Source: Petunia secreta
Taxonomy: Eukaryota; Streptophyta; Magnoliopsida; Solanales; Solanaceae
NCBI GenBank assembly: GCA_029990175.1
Contig: JARKIP010000065.1
Location: 21,740,501-21,804,500 of the forward strand
Length of the DNA stretch: 64,000 nucleotides
Reading direction: 5' to 3'
In this document: in pieces, positions 9,706 to 20,800 of the stretch
Layout of the letters: each line of letters begins with the position of its first letter
How positions within the stretch are numbered: the first letter of the stretch is position 1
Notes under the pieces: generated by a model
The model's database searches: none
Seen by the model: only the letters and a program-made list of their open reading frames with translations
Told to the model about the DNA's origin: nothing
Translations under genes and position numbers: made by a program

Positions 9706-10974
9706 GTACCTACAAAAAGTAAAAACAAGAGAAAGAGGTTAGAGTAAAAACCCTCACTCGCTCCCTCACCTTTGGAGTGTCACTCGGGTACACTCAATTT
9801 AGTGGGTTGTAGGATCACTCAAGCTTGATCTTAAAGGCTTCCTCGTAGTTGAACAACCACCTCAATAACCACTCAAGTCACAAGAATCAAACACTCTTCG
9901 GGGTGAGTTGAATTGATTGGACTCGATGGGCGAACGGATTTATAAGTGAGCACTTGAGCCAAAAATGTACTACGAGTCTTCTTTGAGCTCTACTCTCCTT
10001 CTAGGCACGAGTATCCTATACGCACAATGAATTAGTACTAATTGGGTAGAAGTGTTACCGTCAAAGTACTAACCGGAAGTGACGCAATCAAATGTTCAAA
10101 GATCGAATCGTCACTAAACGGATTCGGAATTGGATGACTTTTGGTTTGTGATCTACAAACTCACCATATTTGATGATACAATTGGAGTTTTGGTGAATGG
10201 AAACTGTTACGAACCCTTTACGAACATTCTGTCCCAAAACAGGATTTTCTCGAATTAAATACACTTCGCTATCGCGTGAAAGGGCGCGCGATTGCGATGA
10301 CTTAATTGGCAAAGTGTCGCGATCGCGTGAGGCTGTGCGCTATCGCGCAGGCCTGCGTTCCAGAACCAGAACCCCGGCTGAAAACTTCAGTTTTGGCACA
10401 CAAATCACCCCAATTCAACTTGTTGTTCAGTTCTAAAGCTTCCAAGGGGTGTTTTCAACTGAGGTAAACAATCCCCAATGGTTTTATCACACAAACAATG
10501 AACGAACAACTCAATTCTAAGAATTCGGAGTAAGTTCTTCAAAATTTTCAAGAACTTCAAAATTTTCAAAGCTCAATTTTCAGTCCGCTACTCCAAATGA
10601 CGATATGGGGATATCAAAATGATGGGAAAACTATAAGGAACAATCCCCGATACCAAACAACCAAGAATTCACAACACAACACAAGTTCAATCAAATTGTG
10701 TGAATTCTCTACCTTTGAGATTTGGTTTTCAAGATTTTGATTCACGACTTCAAATCGTGTTTCGTGGGTACCAAATCAACGGGAATGTGATAACAAGCAA
10801 TCCCCAATACCAAACAACAACAAAATCACAACGAACAACGATTTCTAGCTATTTTTTTGTGATTTTCAAGTTTTTGAATTTTTTTGTTTTTCTTCCAAAT
10901 AAGAACAACAAATGACACAATGATAACAATAACAAGACCAAGACCGAGGATTAGTAAGAACGAACCCTAGCCGT
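9706..10974 (-). other. R3a leader with CGCGATCGCG cluster
   Basis: No coding signal. Type-II palindromes and degenerate forms (CGCTATCGCG, TCGCGATCGCGTG) lie at about 10264-10352, the same type as in the R3a LTR. Pyrimidine-rich tract and TGTAGGTAC (plus 9706-9714) precede the ATG. PBS (plus GCTCTGATACCA) at 10975-10986. Confidence 0.75.
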
Positions 10975-10986
10975 GCTCTGATACCA
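10975..10986 (-). other. R3a primer-binding site (tRNA-iMet)
   Basis: Minus strand TGGTATCAGAGC, two bases from the 5' LTR that starts (plus coordinate) at 10989. Confidence 0.9.
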
Positions 10987-10988
10987 AC

Positions 10989-11732
10989 TGATGCAATGGA
11001 AAATAGGCGAAAGCTAATAACGATATGGAAATGCGGAAGCTAAAACAAGATAGGCGATATCGATAATGATATCGAGATAAAAAGCAAGACGAGGCTTGAA
11101 ACGTTTACCTAAGTAGCACCGAGGAACTTGTCTCGATACACCCCGGGTGAATTCAAGGATCACCTATACTATGCAACTACCCTCAAGAGACACTTGGCTA
11201 TCACAAATAGAATGATCAAAGAGGTTACGATGTTCAACTTGGAATCCACCAAGTGAAATCATGCCCGCTCACGGGTTCTTCATTGAGATTAACTCAAGAA
11301 ATTCATCATTCTACATTCAAGGTTGGTTAATATGCAATAAATGATTAAGGGGTCTATTTATAGTTTCCCATTACAAGATTTGCCAAGTTTCTGGTCGCTA
11401 CCACTCCACTGGTCTTCGCGATCGCGTGAATGGAATAGCGATCGCGTGGGCACTTGGTTGCTGAGGCGCGCAATCGCGCGAGGTGTGGCACGAAGGCGAA
11501 GACAACACAAAGTCTCTTCGTGATCACGTGCAAATCCTCTTCGTCAGGCAGTAAGCTCAGAAAGTCTTGCCCTGTCTTGCCCTGTTTTGCTCGTCTGCTT
11601 CCTGCACTGTTTCCTGCCCTGTTTCCTCTTTGATTGAGCTCCAATGCATTGTCTTTGAGTCATCCCCCGAGCTCATATCATCCATGCCGCTCCAAACCGA
11701 GTGTGAGTGTCGATGCAATTTGGGTTGCATCA
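10989..11732 (-). repeat. R3a 5' LTR
   Basis: 744 bp, TGATGCAATGG...GGGTTGCATCA in the plus reading. It adjoins TSD TCTTG at 11733-11737. Confidence 0.92.
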
Positions 11733-11737
11733 TCTTG

Positions 11738-12897
11738 TAACGGTTGGACTTCTCTTTGTCAAGCCATTGCTCGGCTTGAATAGCGGCGTCAAGGACTTCT
11801 TGAAGTGAAAGATAAGCATGCAATCTCAATTGTGAAGCTATACCATAGCTCAACCCATTCATGAAACGGATCGTGGCTTGCTCCTCATCTTCGGTGTCCA
11901 TATCCAAGGCCATTCGAGTTCTTTCAAACTCATCATAATATTCATGCACCGTCTTAACACCTTGCTTCAACTCATAAAGTTTCTTGAGTTCTTCTTGACG
12001 ATATCTAGGAGTGATGTACTTGATACTCATGATACCCTTCAAGTCATTCCAACCCACATTCACGGGGATTCCCGCTCTTCTCCTTGATCTCTTGACGGAT
12101 TCCCACCAAGTAGGTGCAAAGGACTCAAAGGATGAAATAGCATAAGTACCCTTCTTGTCATCGGTCATGTCATTTGTGTCAAACATCCTTTCCATGAGTA
12201 GTACCCATTCAATGTAGGCACTCGGATCACAATTCCTTTTAAAGGTTGGGAGATTAAGCTTCACACTATTGAGGTTGGTGTTGTCAAGACCCCTACGGAA
12301 AGGCTCCGGTTGGCCCCCATAGTGATCTTCATTCACACCATACTCCCTTCTAGCATTCCCTCCAACATACCCCATAGGTGGCCCTCGACCTCAGCCCCTA
12401 CCTCGATCCACATTTCGACCCCAATTCATACCTCGCCTTGGTTGAAAGTGATCATCAAACCCATACATATCATCTCCATATTCGGCTTCCTCCCCTTCTT
12501 GAGCTTCATCAACTTGCTAAAGAGGTTGCACATTTCGGATGGGTCTTGGTAGTGGAATGTTTCTTGGGGGATTGTCCAAGATACGGGGAATGCCCGTTCG
12601 ATCAATTCTCTCTCGATCCTCCTTTACCCGTTGTTGATTGAGCAATTCAATGACATGGCTAACTTGCTCTGGGGTAAAGTTAGGAGTACTTGAGACTTCA
12701 ACTTGGACACTCGGGGTCCCTTTCTCAACTTGGACACTCGGGGTCCGTTTCTCCGATTGGACATTAGAAGTCCCTTGCTCAACTAGAGTACTAGAGTTCA
12801 CCCTCTCAAGGCTTTCAATCCTCAAGTTCATACTATCCAACTTGGCAAGGATAGTAGCAAGGGCGCTCTTAGCAAAATCTTCTCCTTCGGTGGATAT
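11738..12897 (-). pseudogene. gag: R2 gag, N-terminal and capsid part, copy 1
   Basis: Encodes the N-terminal coiled part with tandem RTPSVQVEKGTPSVQVE repeats, a VQPL linker, RGRG stretch and capsid part (YIEWVLLMERMFDTNDM, ELKQGVKTVHEYYDEFE) up to the R3a insertion. The start codon is lost: the ATG that follows GGTACA in relatives is ATA here (12895-12897). Nonsense codons occur after VQPL (near 12517) and in the RGRG stretch (near 12378). Not expressible as one protein. Confidence 0.85.
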
Positions 12898-13833
12898 TGT
12901 ACCTTCACAAGAAACAAACGTTATCAAAACAACCTCACACACTCCCTCACAAGTGTTTCACTCGGATCACTCGTTTAGTGGTGGTGGCTATTTCACTCTT
13001 GCTTAAATCCAAAGCTTCACTAAGTTGAATAGTAAACCTCAACTTAATCACTCAACTCAAAAGCCAAATGCACTCTGGGGTGAGTGGAGTTGATATGACT
13101 CTATTGGAACGATAAGCTCTTTAAGTGCGGACTTGAGTCAAAAGAGACTACGAGTCTTTTTGAATTCTAGTCTCCGATCTAGGCTTGAGTTTCCTAATAG
13201 CTTAGAAGGGCTAGCACAATTCAAGTAGGTAAGATTACTCAAAGAAGTACTAGCTAGAAGCAATTCAATCAAAGAGACAAGAGATCCTACGAAAAACTAC
13301 CCGAAACCACGCCGTATAGAAGTAGGCGTCCCACCTGTTTTCAGTAGGTGGTCCGCCTGAATCTCTGCAAGAGGAGAGTAGGTGGTCCGCCCTCTCTAGT
13401 AGGTGCCCCGCCTCTGCAAAATCCAGAGAGTTCAACAAAAAGAGGCGGTCCGCCCCTTGCACTAGGCGCTCCGCCCACTACAAGCTTCAGCACAGTTTCA
13501 AACATGATTTTCTTGGTTTTGCACCCAAAAATTCAACAATTCTCACGTTGGTTTAGCAATTCAAAGGTACCCCAATGTTGTTTCAATCACAAAGAACCAA
13601 ACCCAACAATTTTTATCAAGCCCCAATCAAAAACAAGTAATCTACCATGTTCATCAACTTCAAGCTTAGGGTTTCAAATTTTCAAATTTGCAAGGGGTTT
13701 CAAATTTTCAATTCTTGTGTTTCAACTTCAAATTGGATGCTTAGGGTACCAAAAGAACGGGTTTCCAATAAGGAACAAACCCCAATAACAATCACACAAC
13801 GGGTCTATCAGTCTATCAAACCAAGAATCCATG

Positions 13834-13897
<64 letters not shown>

Positions 13898-14003
13898 TGT
13901 TTTTCTTCTTTTTCTTCAATAACAAACAAGAACCTAATATCGAAACTAACCTAGGCACGAAGAATCAAGGGTCGGGGGTTTGTAGTAAAAAAACTCGAGC
14001 CTT
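12898..14003 (-). other. R2 leader, copy 1
   Basis: Non-coding leader with the AGGCGG/CCGCCT palindrome cluster (about 13321-13480), an AT microsatellite at 13837-13894, and the PBS at 14004-14015. Nothing else seen. Confidence 0.7.
13837..13894. repeat. (AT)29 microsatellite
   Basis: 58 bp of AT dinucleotides. The corresponding site in the duplicated copy (21707-21728) has only 22 bp, so the array changed length after the 7.88-kb duplication. Confidence 0.95.
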
Positions 14004-14328
14004 GCTCTGATACCAAGATGACAAGGATCAATACGACAAAACAATAATGATAGGAGAGCGAGACACTTCTCGAACTCCCTTCGAAGTAACCCCGGGGAAC
14101 TTGTCCCGAGATACCCCCGAATCGGCGTCTAGATGGACCTACACTATGCAACCACCCTCAAGTCGCACCCGGGACTCGCAAGTAGAATGATCGGGTTTTC
14201 GATTCAAGACTCAACTAGGTTCCACTAGTGAATTCAAACAACCAAGAAAAGGGTTTCTTCAGTAAAGAGATAAACTCTATTCATCATTCATAAGATTCAA
14301 AGGTAAGCTAAGGTTTGAAGAGGTTTTG
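14004..14328 (-). repeat. R2 PBS and partial 5' LTR, copy 1
   Basis: PBS (plus GCTCTGATACCA) at 14004-14015 and the first 310 bp of the LTR (14019-14328, plus TGACAAGGATC...). The LTR is interrupted by an R3 element at 14329; TTTTG at 14324-14328 is one half of that element's TSD. Confidence 0.85.
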
Positions 14329-14980
14329 TGATGCAATGGAAACTAGGCGGAAGCGACAAACGATGCAATAATGCGGAAGCTAAAACAAGATAGGCGATAT
14401 CGATAGCGATATCGAGATAAAAAGCAAGACGAGGCTTGAAATATTTACCTAAGTAGCACCGAGGAACTTGTCTCGATTCACCCCGGGTGAAGTCAAGGAT
14501 CACCTATACTATGCAACTACCCTCAAGAGACACTCGGCTCTCGCAAATAGAATGATCAAAGAGGTTACGATGTTCAACTTGGAATCCACCAAGTGAAATC
14601 ATGCCCACTCACGGGTTCTTCATTGAGATTCACTCAAGAAATTCATCGTTCTACATTCAAGGTTGGTTAATACAATAAATGAAATGAGGGTTGTATTTAT
14701 AGCACCCCATTACATGGTTTGTCAAGTTTCAGGTCCGCCGCCCATCAGACAAGCATCGGGATCGCGTGAATGGAATAGCGATCGCGCAGGGCACTCTCTT
14801 GCAGGGGCGCACGATCGCGCGGAGTGTGGCGCGAAGGCGAAGAACAAGCAAAGTCACTTCACGATCGCGAAGGTGTGCACGCGATCACGAAGAGCAATTC
14901 CTATTCGTTAGGCAGTAAGCTCATATCATCCATGCCGCTCCAAACCGAGTGTGAGTGTCGATGCAATTTGGGTTGCATCA
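14329..14980 (-). repeat. R3b left (3') LTR, chimeric, 115 bp short
   Basis: 652 bp. Up to 14917 it matches the R3c LTR (ATTCCTATTCGTTAGGCAG); from AGCTCA onwards it matches the R3a LTR (ATGCCGCTCCAAACCGAG). The LTR sequence that lies between the two AGCTCA sites in the parents (about 115 bp) is missing. Confidence 0.88.
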
Positions 14981-15079
14981 TCCTCCCCTTCTTGAGAAGA
15001 TTTCGTCCTCGAAATTAAGGCGTCCTCCTCCAAGGTAGCATCACCTACATCAAAAGGCAAACAAAAACAAAAGTGCCTA

Positions 15080-16252
15080 CTACAAAAGTAGGTTAGTACA
15101 CCAAGTGTGGGAGAACACACTCTTATGGTACAACCAAGTATTAATGGAAACAAAGAAGCTCATGTTGCCAAAGGAACTAGCAAGTACTTGGTTCAACAAC
15201 GAAGTGCTCCCAACACAAGAACAAATAAAGAGATCAATAGTGCATGGCATATGCAAGATTAAACTATCAAAATCACTACGATCCCTAAGTTCAAGATTAG
15301 TGCACCAAGACTTCCCACGATGCGAGTAGGCAAGTCCAACAAGAGTGAAGGTAAGTGGTGTGGAAAATTCACTCTTGTGATAGAGCCAAGTATCAATACA
15401 AATCAAAAAGCCTATATCCCCAAAGGAGACAACAAGTTCTTGGCTCCATAGTGACAAGCACTCATAACCATAACAAGCAAGGGGATCATTAGGACATAGA
15501 ACATTCAAGATTAAGCAATCAAAGTTCCTATGACCCCTAAGCTCGTGATCAACATACCAAACCTTCAATGCATTACTTTCACATTGCGGCACAATGGGTT
15601 TGGCATGCTCAATTTTCAAAGTGTGGTTAACATGTGGGATGGGATAGACAAGGTAAGTCGAATCACAATTAGATGCTATTACTCCACTACCCTTCTTAAG
15701 AGCTCTCATACTCACACTAAGAGATACCTCCTCACCTCCAATTTCATCCTCGAGACAATCCCCCTCACAAGGTAAGCTCTCAAGGAAGGCATTATTAATG
15801 GACTCTTTATCATAATAACCCGAACCAACAAGGGTAGGGTCACTAGAAGACTCATCTACCTCACTCGAAGCTTCAAACAAAGAGTTGTCTATGGGATTAA
15901 ATCCCTCACACCACGAAGGTTCCAACTCTCTCTCAACCCTAGCTCGATACAACTCACCACCACAAATAAGGATGCTCTCAAACAAAGGATTAGTAAAAGC
16001 ATGCACCTCAATTTCATGGTCAAGCAAAAGCATAGTATCAAAGCTAGGTTCATCACTCGCACTTGAGGAGTCATCGAGTATGATTCGATCCATCTCATCC
16101 ACTAGGGACTCCTCAAGGTCACTACTTTCCCCACTACAACACATAGGTCCACCAAAGGCAATTAAACAAATAAGGGCATTGATCAAACAACTCATCTTTC
16201 CCTTTATCAAAATTTGGTGGTGTGTCATAACAAGGCTCACAAGTAAGGTCAA
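15080..16252 (-). CDS. R3b ND domain, longest open copy
   Basis: 390 open codons covering the C-terminal two thirds of ND without the nonsense codon of R3a. Unknown function. It shows FGGPMCCSGESSDLEESL, SFDTMLLLDHEIEVHAFTNP, ELYRARVERELEPSWCEGF, an acidic stretch, GGEEVSLSVSMRALKKGSGV, then the two 60-residue repeats (LRGHRNFDCLIL... and LRDRSDFDSLIL..., each ending TWLYHKS). No signal peptide or clear membrane segment. No own ATG: it is the continuation, after a frameshift near 16190, of the polyprotein at 16134-17585. An alternative reading, a separately expressed protein, needs RNA evidence. Confidence 0.75.
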   Translation of the reverse strand: MTLLVSLVMTHHQILIKGKMSCLINALICLIAFGGPMCCSGESSDLEESLVDEMDRIILDDSSSASDEPSFDTMLLLDHEIEVHAFTNPLFESILICGGELYRARVERELEPSWCEGFNPIDNSLFEASSEVDESSSDPTLVGSGYYDKESINNAFLESLPCEGDCLEDEIGGEEVSLSVSMRALKKGSGVIASNCDSTYLVYPIPHVNHTLKIEHAKPIVPQCESNALKVWYVDHELRGHRNFDCLILNVLCPNDPLACYGYECLSLWSQELVVSFGDIGFLICIDTWLYHKSEFSTPLTFTLVGLAYSHRGKSWCTNLELRDRSDFDSLILHMPCTIDLFICSCVGSTSLLNQVLASSFGNMSFFVSINTWLYHKSVFSHTWCTNLLL

Positions 16253-17585
16253 CTAACACATTTTCACTAGAGAGAGGTTCTATGATAACCGAGCTCTCAT
16301 CATGATGTGGCTTCTCATTCCTCTCTACTAGGTCACACGCAAACACAAGTTGACCATTAGACTCTTCACTAGTTGCAAGGTCAATATAGGCATCACAAGC
16401 AATAACTAGCTTTGAGTCTCTACAAAACAAAGGATCAACATGTTCACGAGAAGGGCAGGTAACACTTACACTTGAGTCGCTCCCGTGAGCACTCACATAG
16501 CTTGAAGTGTCGCATTCAATTCCTTCATCACGAAGTTCACAATGATGCTCTCCGCCCTCTTGTCTTCCTTCCAGGCCAAACGGTTGAGGCTCCACTAGCT
16601 CGCCTCCAAGAGTACCTACACATAAGCGAAAACAAATAGAAAGAGAAGAAGATAAAACATGGTTAGGACAAAGGGTGTCCTTACTCTCACTCGAGATTTC
16701 CTCTCCCCTCACTTCTTTCATTTTTCGCTCAAGGCCAATTGTAGGTCCGGGTGATGCTTCACTCTCAACTCGCAAGGGCATGACCATAAGATTGTTGGTT
16801 CCGAGCTCAAGTTTCATGGGTAACTTGGCCTTAGCGGCTTCCTTCAACTCCCTCATAATCCTATAGTCCTTACTTACTTGCTTTGGCGTCAAGGGCTTGA
16901 GTACATACTTCCTAGAACCGTGCAAGACCGTATAAGAGTTGGTCCTACCATCATGTACTACGCTCCGATCATATTGCCACGGCCTTCCAAACAAGAGATG
17001 GCAAGCTTGCATAGGAACGACATCGAACATTACCTTATCTCGGTAATTTCCAATTCCAAACTCAACCAAAGCTTGCTTCACCACCCTTAACTCTCCACAC
17101 TCACTCAACCATTGTAACCAGTAGGGATGTGGATGCGTTATAGTAGGCAATTGCAATTGGGAAATCAAAGTCTCACTCACTATGTTAGCGTAACTTCCCG
17201 AATCAATTATAATTGAGCACACTTGCCCCATCACTCGACACCTAGCGTGGAAGAGATTCTCTCTTTCCACATGCTCCGACTCCGCAAGACTCATGGAACC
17301 CACACTCCTCCGTACCACAAGTGTCGTTTTAAGCTCATTACCTTGCTCACCATTACCTTGGGGAATGCCCAAGTCGTGGGGAGTGCCCACTTGTTGGGGA
17401 ATGCCCAACGGTTGGGGAATGCCTAACATGTCATCACTAGTACCTCTTTCGGTACCCTTTTGGACACTCGGGGTCCATTCCTCTTTGAGGTTATCAAACC
17501 TCGAACTTATGGATCTCACCTCGGCCAAGAGGTAGGCCAAAGTGCTTACCGGGACTTCAACGGTATCGTATACGTCTCCGGCCAT
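16134..17585 (-). CDS. R3b gag N-terminus, protease and start of ND
   Basis: 483 codons, almost identical to R3a. ATG at 17583-17585 after TGTAGGTAC. Protease D-S-G intact (IIDSGS), although the next Cys is Tyr. LGIPQ repeats precede it. No capsid, zinc knuckle, RT, RNase H or integrase. Same frameshift before ND as R3a, so the lesion predates the duplication. Confidence 0.88.
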   Translation of the reverse strand: MAGDVYDTVEVPVSTLAYLLAEVRSISSRFDNLKEEWTPSVQKGTERGTSDDMLGIPQPLGIPQQVGTPHDLGIPQGNGEQGNELKTTLVVRRSVGSMSLAESEHVERENLFHARCRVMGQVCSIIIDSGSYANIVSETLISQLQLPTITHPHPYWLQWLSECGELRVVKQALVEFGIGNYRDKVMFDVVPMQACHLLFGRPWQYDRSVVHDGRTNSYTVLHGSRKYVLKPLTPKQVSKDYRIMRELKEAAKAKLPMKLELGTNNLMVMPLRVESEASPGPTIGLERKMKEVRGEEISSESKDTLCPNHVLSSSLSICFRLCVGTLGGELVEPQPFGLEGRQEGGEHHCELRDEGIECDTSSYVSAHGSDSSVSVTCPSREHVDPLFCRDSKLVIACDAYIDLATSEESNGQLVFACDLVERNEKPHHDESSVIIEPLSSENVLVDLTCEPCYDTPPNFDKGKDELFDQCPYLFNCLWWTYVL

Positions 17586-18868
17586 GTACCTACAAAAAGT
17601 AAAAACAAGAGAAAGAGGTTAGAGTAAAAACCCTCACTCGCTCCCTCACCTTTGGAGTGTCACTCGGGTACACTCAATTTAGTGGGTTGTAGGATCACTC
17701 AAGCTTGATCTTAAAGGCTTCCTCGTAGTTGAACAACCAACTCAATAACCACTCAAGTCACAAGAATCAAACACTCTTCGGGGTGAGTTGAATTGATTGG
17801 ACTCGATGGGCGAACGGATTTATAAGTGAGCACTTGAGCCAAAAATGTACTACGAGTCTTCTTTGAGCTCTACTCTCCTTCTAGGCACGAGTATCCTATA
17901 CGCACAATGAATTAGTACTAATTGGGTAGAAGTGTTACCGTCAAAGTACTAACCGGAAGTGACGCAATCAAATGTTCAAAGATCGAATCGTCACTAAACG
18001 GATTCGGAATTGGATGACTTTTGGTTTGTGATCTACAAACTCACCATATTTGATGATACAATTGGAGTTTTGGTGAATGGAAACTGTTACGAACCCTTTA
18101 CGAACATTCTGTCCCAAAACAGGATTTTCTGGAATTAAATACACTTCGCTATCGCGTGAAAGGGCGCGCGGTTGCGATGACTTAATTGGCAAAGTGTCGC
18201 GATCGCGTGAGGCTGTGCGCTATCGCGCAGGCCTGCGTTCCAGAACCAGAACCCCGGCTGAAAACTTCAGTTTTGGCACACAAATCACCCCAATTCAACT
18301 TGTTGTTCAGTTCTAAAGCTTCCAAGGGGTGTTTTCAACTGAGGTAAACAATCCCCAATGGTTTTATCACACAAACAATGAACGAACAACTCGATTTCAA
18401 GAATTCGGAGTAAGTTCTTCAAAATTTTCAAGAACTTCAAAATTTTCAAAGCTCGATTTTCAGTCCGCTACTCCAAATGACGATATGGGGATATCAAAAT
18501 GACGGGAAAACTATAAGGAACAATCCCCGATACCAAACAACCAAGAATTCACAACACAACACAAGTTCAATCAAATTGTGTGAATTCTCTACCTTTGAGA
18601 TTTGGTTTTCAAGATTTTGATTCACGACTTCAAATCGTGTTTCGTGGGTACCAAATCAACGGGAATATGATAACAAGCAATCCCCAATACCAAACAACAA
18701 CAAAATCGCAACGAACAACGATTTCTAGCTATTTTTTTGTGATTTTCAAGTTTTTGAATTTTTTTGTTTTTCTTCCAAATAAGAACAACAAATGACACAA
18801 TGATAACAATAACAAGACCAAGACCGAGGATTCGTAAGAACGAACCCTAGCCGTGCTCTGATACCAAC
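17586..18868 (-). other. R3b leader and PBS
   Basis: Non-coding; CGCGATCGCG-type cluster at about 18144-18232; PBS (plus GCTCTGATACCA) 18855-18866. Confidence 0.75.
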
Positions 18869-19635
18869 TGATGCAATGGAAAATAGGCGAAAGCTAATAA
18901 CGATATGGAAATGCGGAAGCTAAAACAAGATAGGCGATATCGATAATGATATCGAGATAAAAAGCAAGACGAGGCTTGAAACGTTTACCTAAGTAGCACC
19001 GAGGAACTTGTCTCGATACACCCCGGGTGAAGTCAAGGATCACCTATACTATGCAACTACCCTCAAGAGACACTCGGCTATCACAAATAGAATGATCAAA
19101 GAGGTTACGATGTTCAACTTGGAATCCACCAAGTGAAATCATGCCCGCTCACGGGTTCTTCATTGAGATTAACTCAAGAAATTCATCATTCTACATTCAA
19201 GGTTGGTTAATATGCAATAAATGATTAAGGGGTCTATTTATAGTTTCCCATTACAAGATTTGCCAAGTTTCTGGTCGCTACCACTCCACTGGTCTTCGCG
19301 ATCGCGTGAATGGAATAGCGATCGCGTGGGCACTTGGTTGCTGAGGCGCGCGATCGCGCGAGGTGTGGCACGAAGGCGAAGACAACACAAAGTCTCTTCG
19401 CGATCGTGAAGGTGTGCACGTGATCACGAAGAGCAAATCCTCTTCGTCAGGCAGTAAGCTCAGAAAGTGCTGCCCTGTCTTGCCCTGTTTTGCTCGTCTG
19501 CTTCCTGCACTGTTTCCTGCCTTGTTTCCTCTTTGATTGAGCTCCAATGCATTGTCTTTGAGTCATCCCCCGAGCTCATATCATCCATGCCGCTCCAAAC
19601 CGAGTGTGAGTGTCGATGAAATTTGGGTTGCATCA
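18869..19635 (-). repeat. R3b right (5') LTR
   Basis: 767 bp, same termini as R3a, followed by TCTTG (19636-19640) and R2 gag copy 2. Confidence 0.92.
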
Positions 19636-19640
19636 TCTTG

Positions 19641-20800
19641 TAACGGTTGGACTTCTCTTTGTCAAGCCATTGCTCGGCTTGAATAGCGGCGTCAAGGACT
19701 TCTTGAAGTGAAAGATAAGCATGCAATCTCAATTGTGAAGCTATACCATAGCTCAACCCATTCATGAAACGGATCGCGGCTTGCTCCTCATCTTCGGTGT
19801 CCATATCCAAGGCCATTCGAGTTCTTTCAAACTCATCATAATATTCATGCACCGTCTTAACACCTTGCTTCAACTCATAAAGTTTCTTGAGTTCTTCTTG
19901 ACGATATCTAGGAGTGATGTACTTGATACTCATGATACCCTTCAAGTCATTCCAACCCACATTCACGGGGATTCCCGCTCTTCTCCTTGATCTCTTGACG
20001 GATTCCCACCAAGTAGGTGCAAAGGACTCAAAGGAAGAAATAGCATAAGTACCCTTCTTGTCATCGGTCATGTCATTTGTGTCAAACATCCTTTCCATGA
20101 GTAGTACCCATTCAATGTAGGCACTCGGATCACAATTTCTTTTAAAGGTTGGGAGATTAAGCTTCACACTATTGAGGTTGGTGTTGTCAAGACCCCTACG
20201 GAAAGGCTCCGGTTGGCCCCCATAGTGATCTTCATTCACACCATACTCCCTTCTAGCATTCCCTCCAACATACCCCATAGGTGGCCCTCGACCTCAGCCC
20301 CTACCTCGATCCACATTTCGACCCCAATTCATACCTCGCCTTGGTTGAAAGTGATCATCAAACCCATACATATCATCTCCATATTCGGCTTCCTCCCCTT
20401 CTTGAGCTTCATCAACTTGCTCAAGAGGTTGCACATTTCGGATGGGTCTTGGTAGCTGAATGTTTCTTGGGGGATTGTCCAAGATACGGGGAATGCCCGT
20501 TCGATCAATTCTCTCTCGATCCTCCTTTACCCGTTGTTGATTGAGCAATTCAATGACATGGCTAACTTGCTCTGGGGTAAAGTTAGGAGTACTTGAGACT
20601 TCAACTTGGACACTCGGGGTCCCTTTCTCAACTTGGACACTCGGGGTCCGTTTCTCCGATTGGACATTGGAAGTCCCTTGCTCAACTAGAGCACTAGAGT
20701 TCACCCTCTCAAGGCTTTCAATCCTCAAGTTCATACTATCCAACTTGGCAAGGATAGTAGCAAGGGCGCTCTTAGCAAAATCTTCTCCTTCGGTGGATAT
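19641..20800 (-). pseudogene. gag: R2 gag, N-terminal and capsid part, copy 2
   Basis: Duplicate of 11738-12897. Start codon likewise ATA (20798-20800). The nonsense codon after VQPL of copy 1 is absent, so the N-terminal frame is open to the RGRG stretch, where a TGA (near 20294) shared by both copies stops it. The frame reopens for the capsid part. Confidence 0.85.

Larger units (their letters stand above)
6334..11732 (-). mobile_element. R3a, non-autonomous Ty3/gypsy element (gagN-PR-ND)
   Basis: Complete element on the minus strand: 3' LTR 6334-7100, PPT, ORF 7200-9705, leader, PBS, 5' LTR 10989-11732. Termini TGATGCAAT...TTGCATCA. Perfect 5-bp TSD TCTTG at 6329-6333 and 11733-11737, inserted into R2 gag between the RYKS and TSTSMNKPK codons; joining the flanks at that site matches the frame of other gag copies here. 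It lacks RT, RNase H and integrase. LTRs are very similar, with one 23-bp difference around the GATCGCG repeats. Confidence 0.93.
7044..14923. repeat. 7.88-kb tandem duplication, copy 1
   Basis: Sequence 7044-14923 is repeated at 14924 to about 22757. ORF ends recur at an exact offset of 7880 bp (7200/15080, 8254/16134, 9705/17585). The junction is at AGCTCA (7038-7043, 14918-14923, 22752-22757). The second copy is slightly shorter because of the AT array, a 10-bp and a roughly 25-bp indel in the R2 leader. Confidence 0.9.
14329..19635 (-). mobile_element. R3b, hybrid R3 element
   Basis: LTR 14329-14980, internal, LTR 18869-19635. Its two flanks do not match: TTTTG (14324-14328) on the left, TCTTG (19636-19640) on the right. 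The left flank equals that of R3c, the right flank that of R3a, as expected if a tandem duplication fused two different R3 insertions. The fusion point is visible in the left LTR at 14918-14923. Confidence 0.9.

Noticed and set aside
13837..13894. Replication origin or promoter in the AT tract
   Set aside because: A plain dinucleotide microsatellite with variable length between duplicates; nothing else supports a function.
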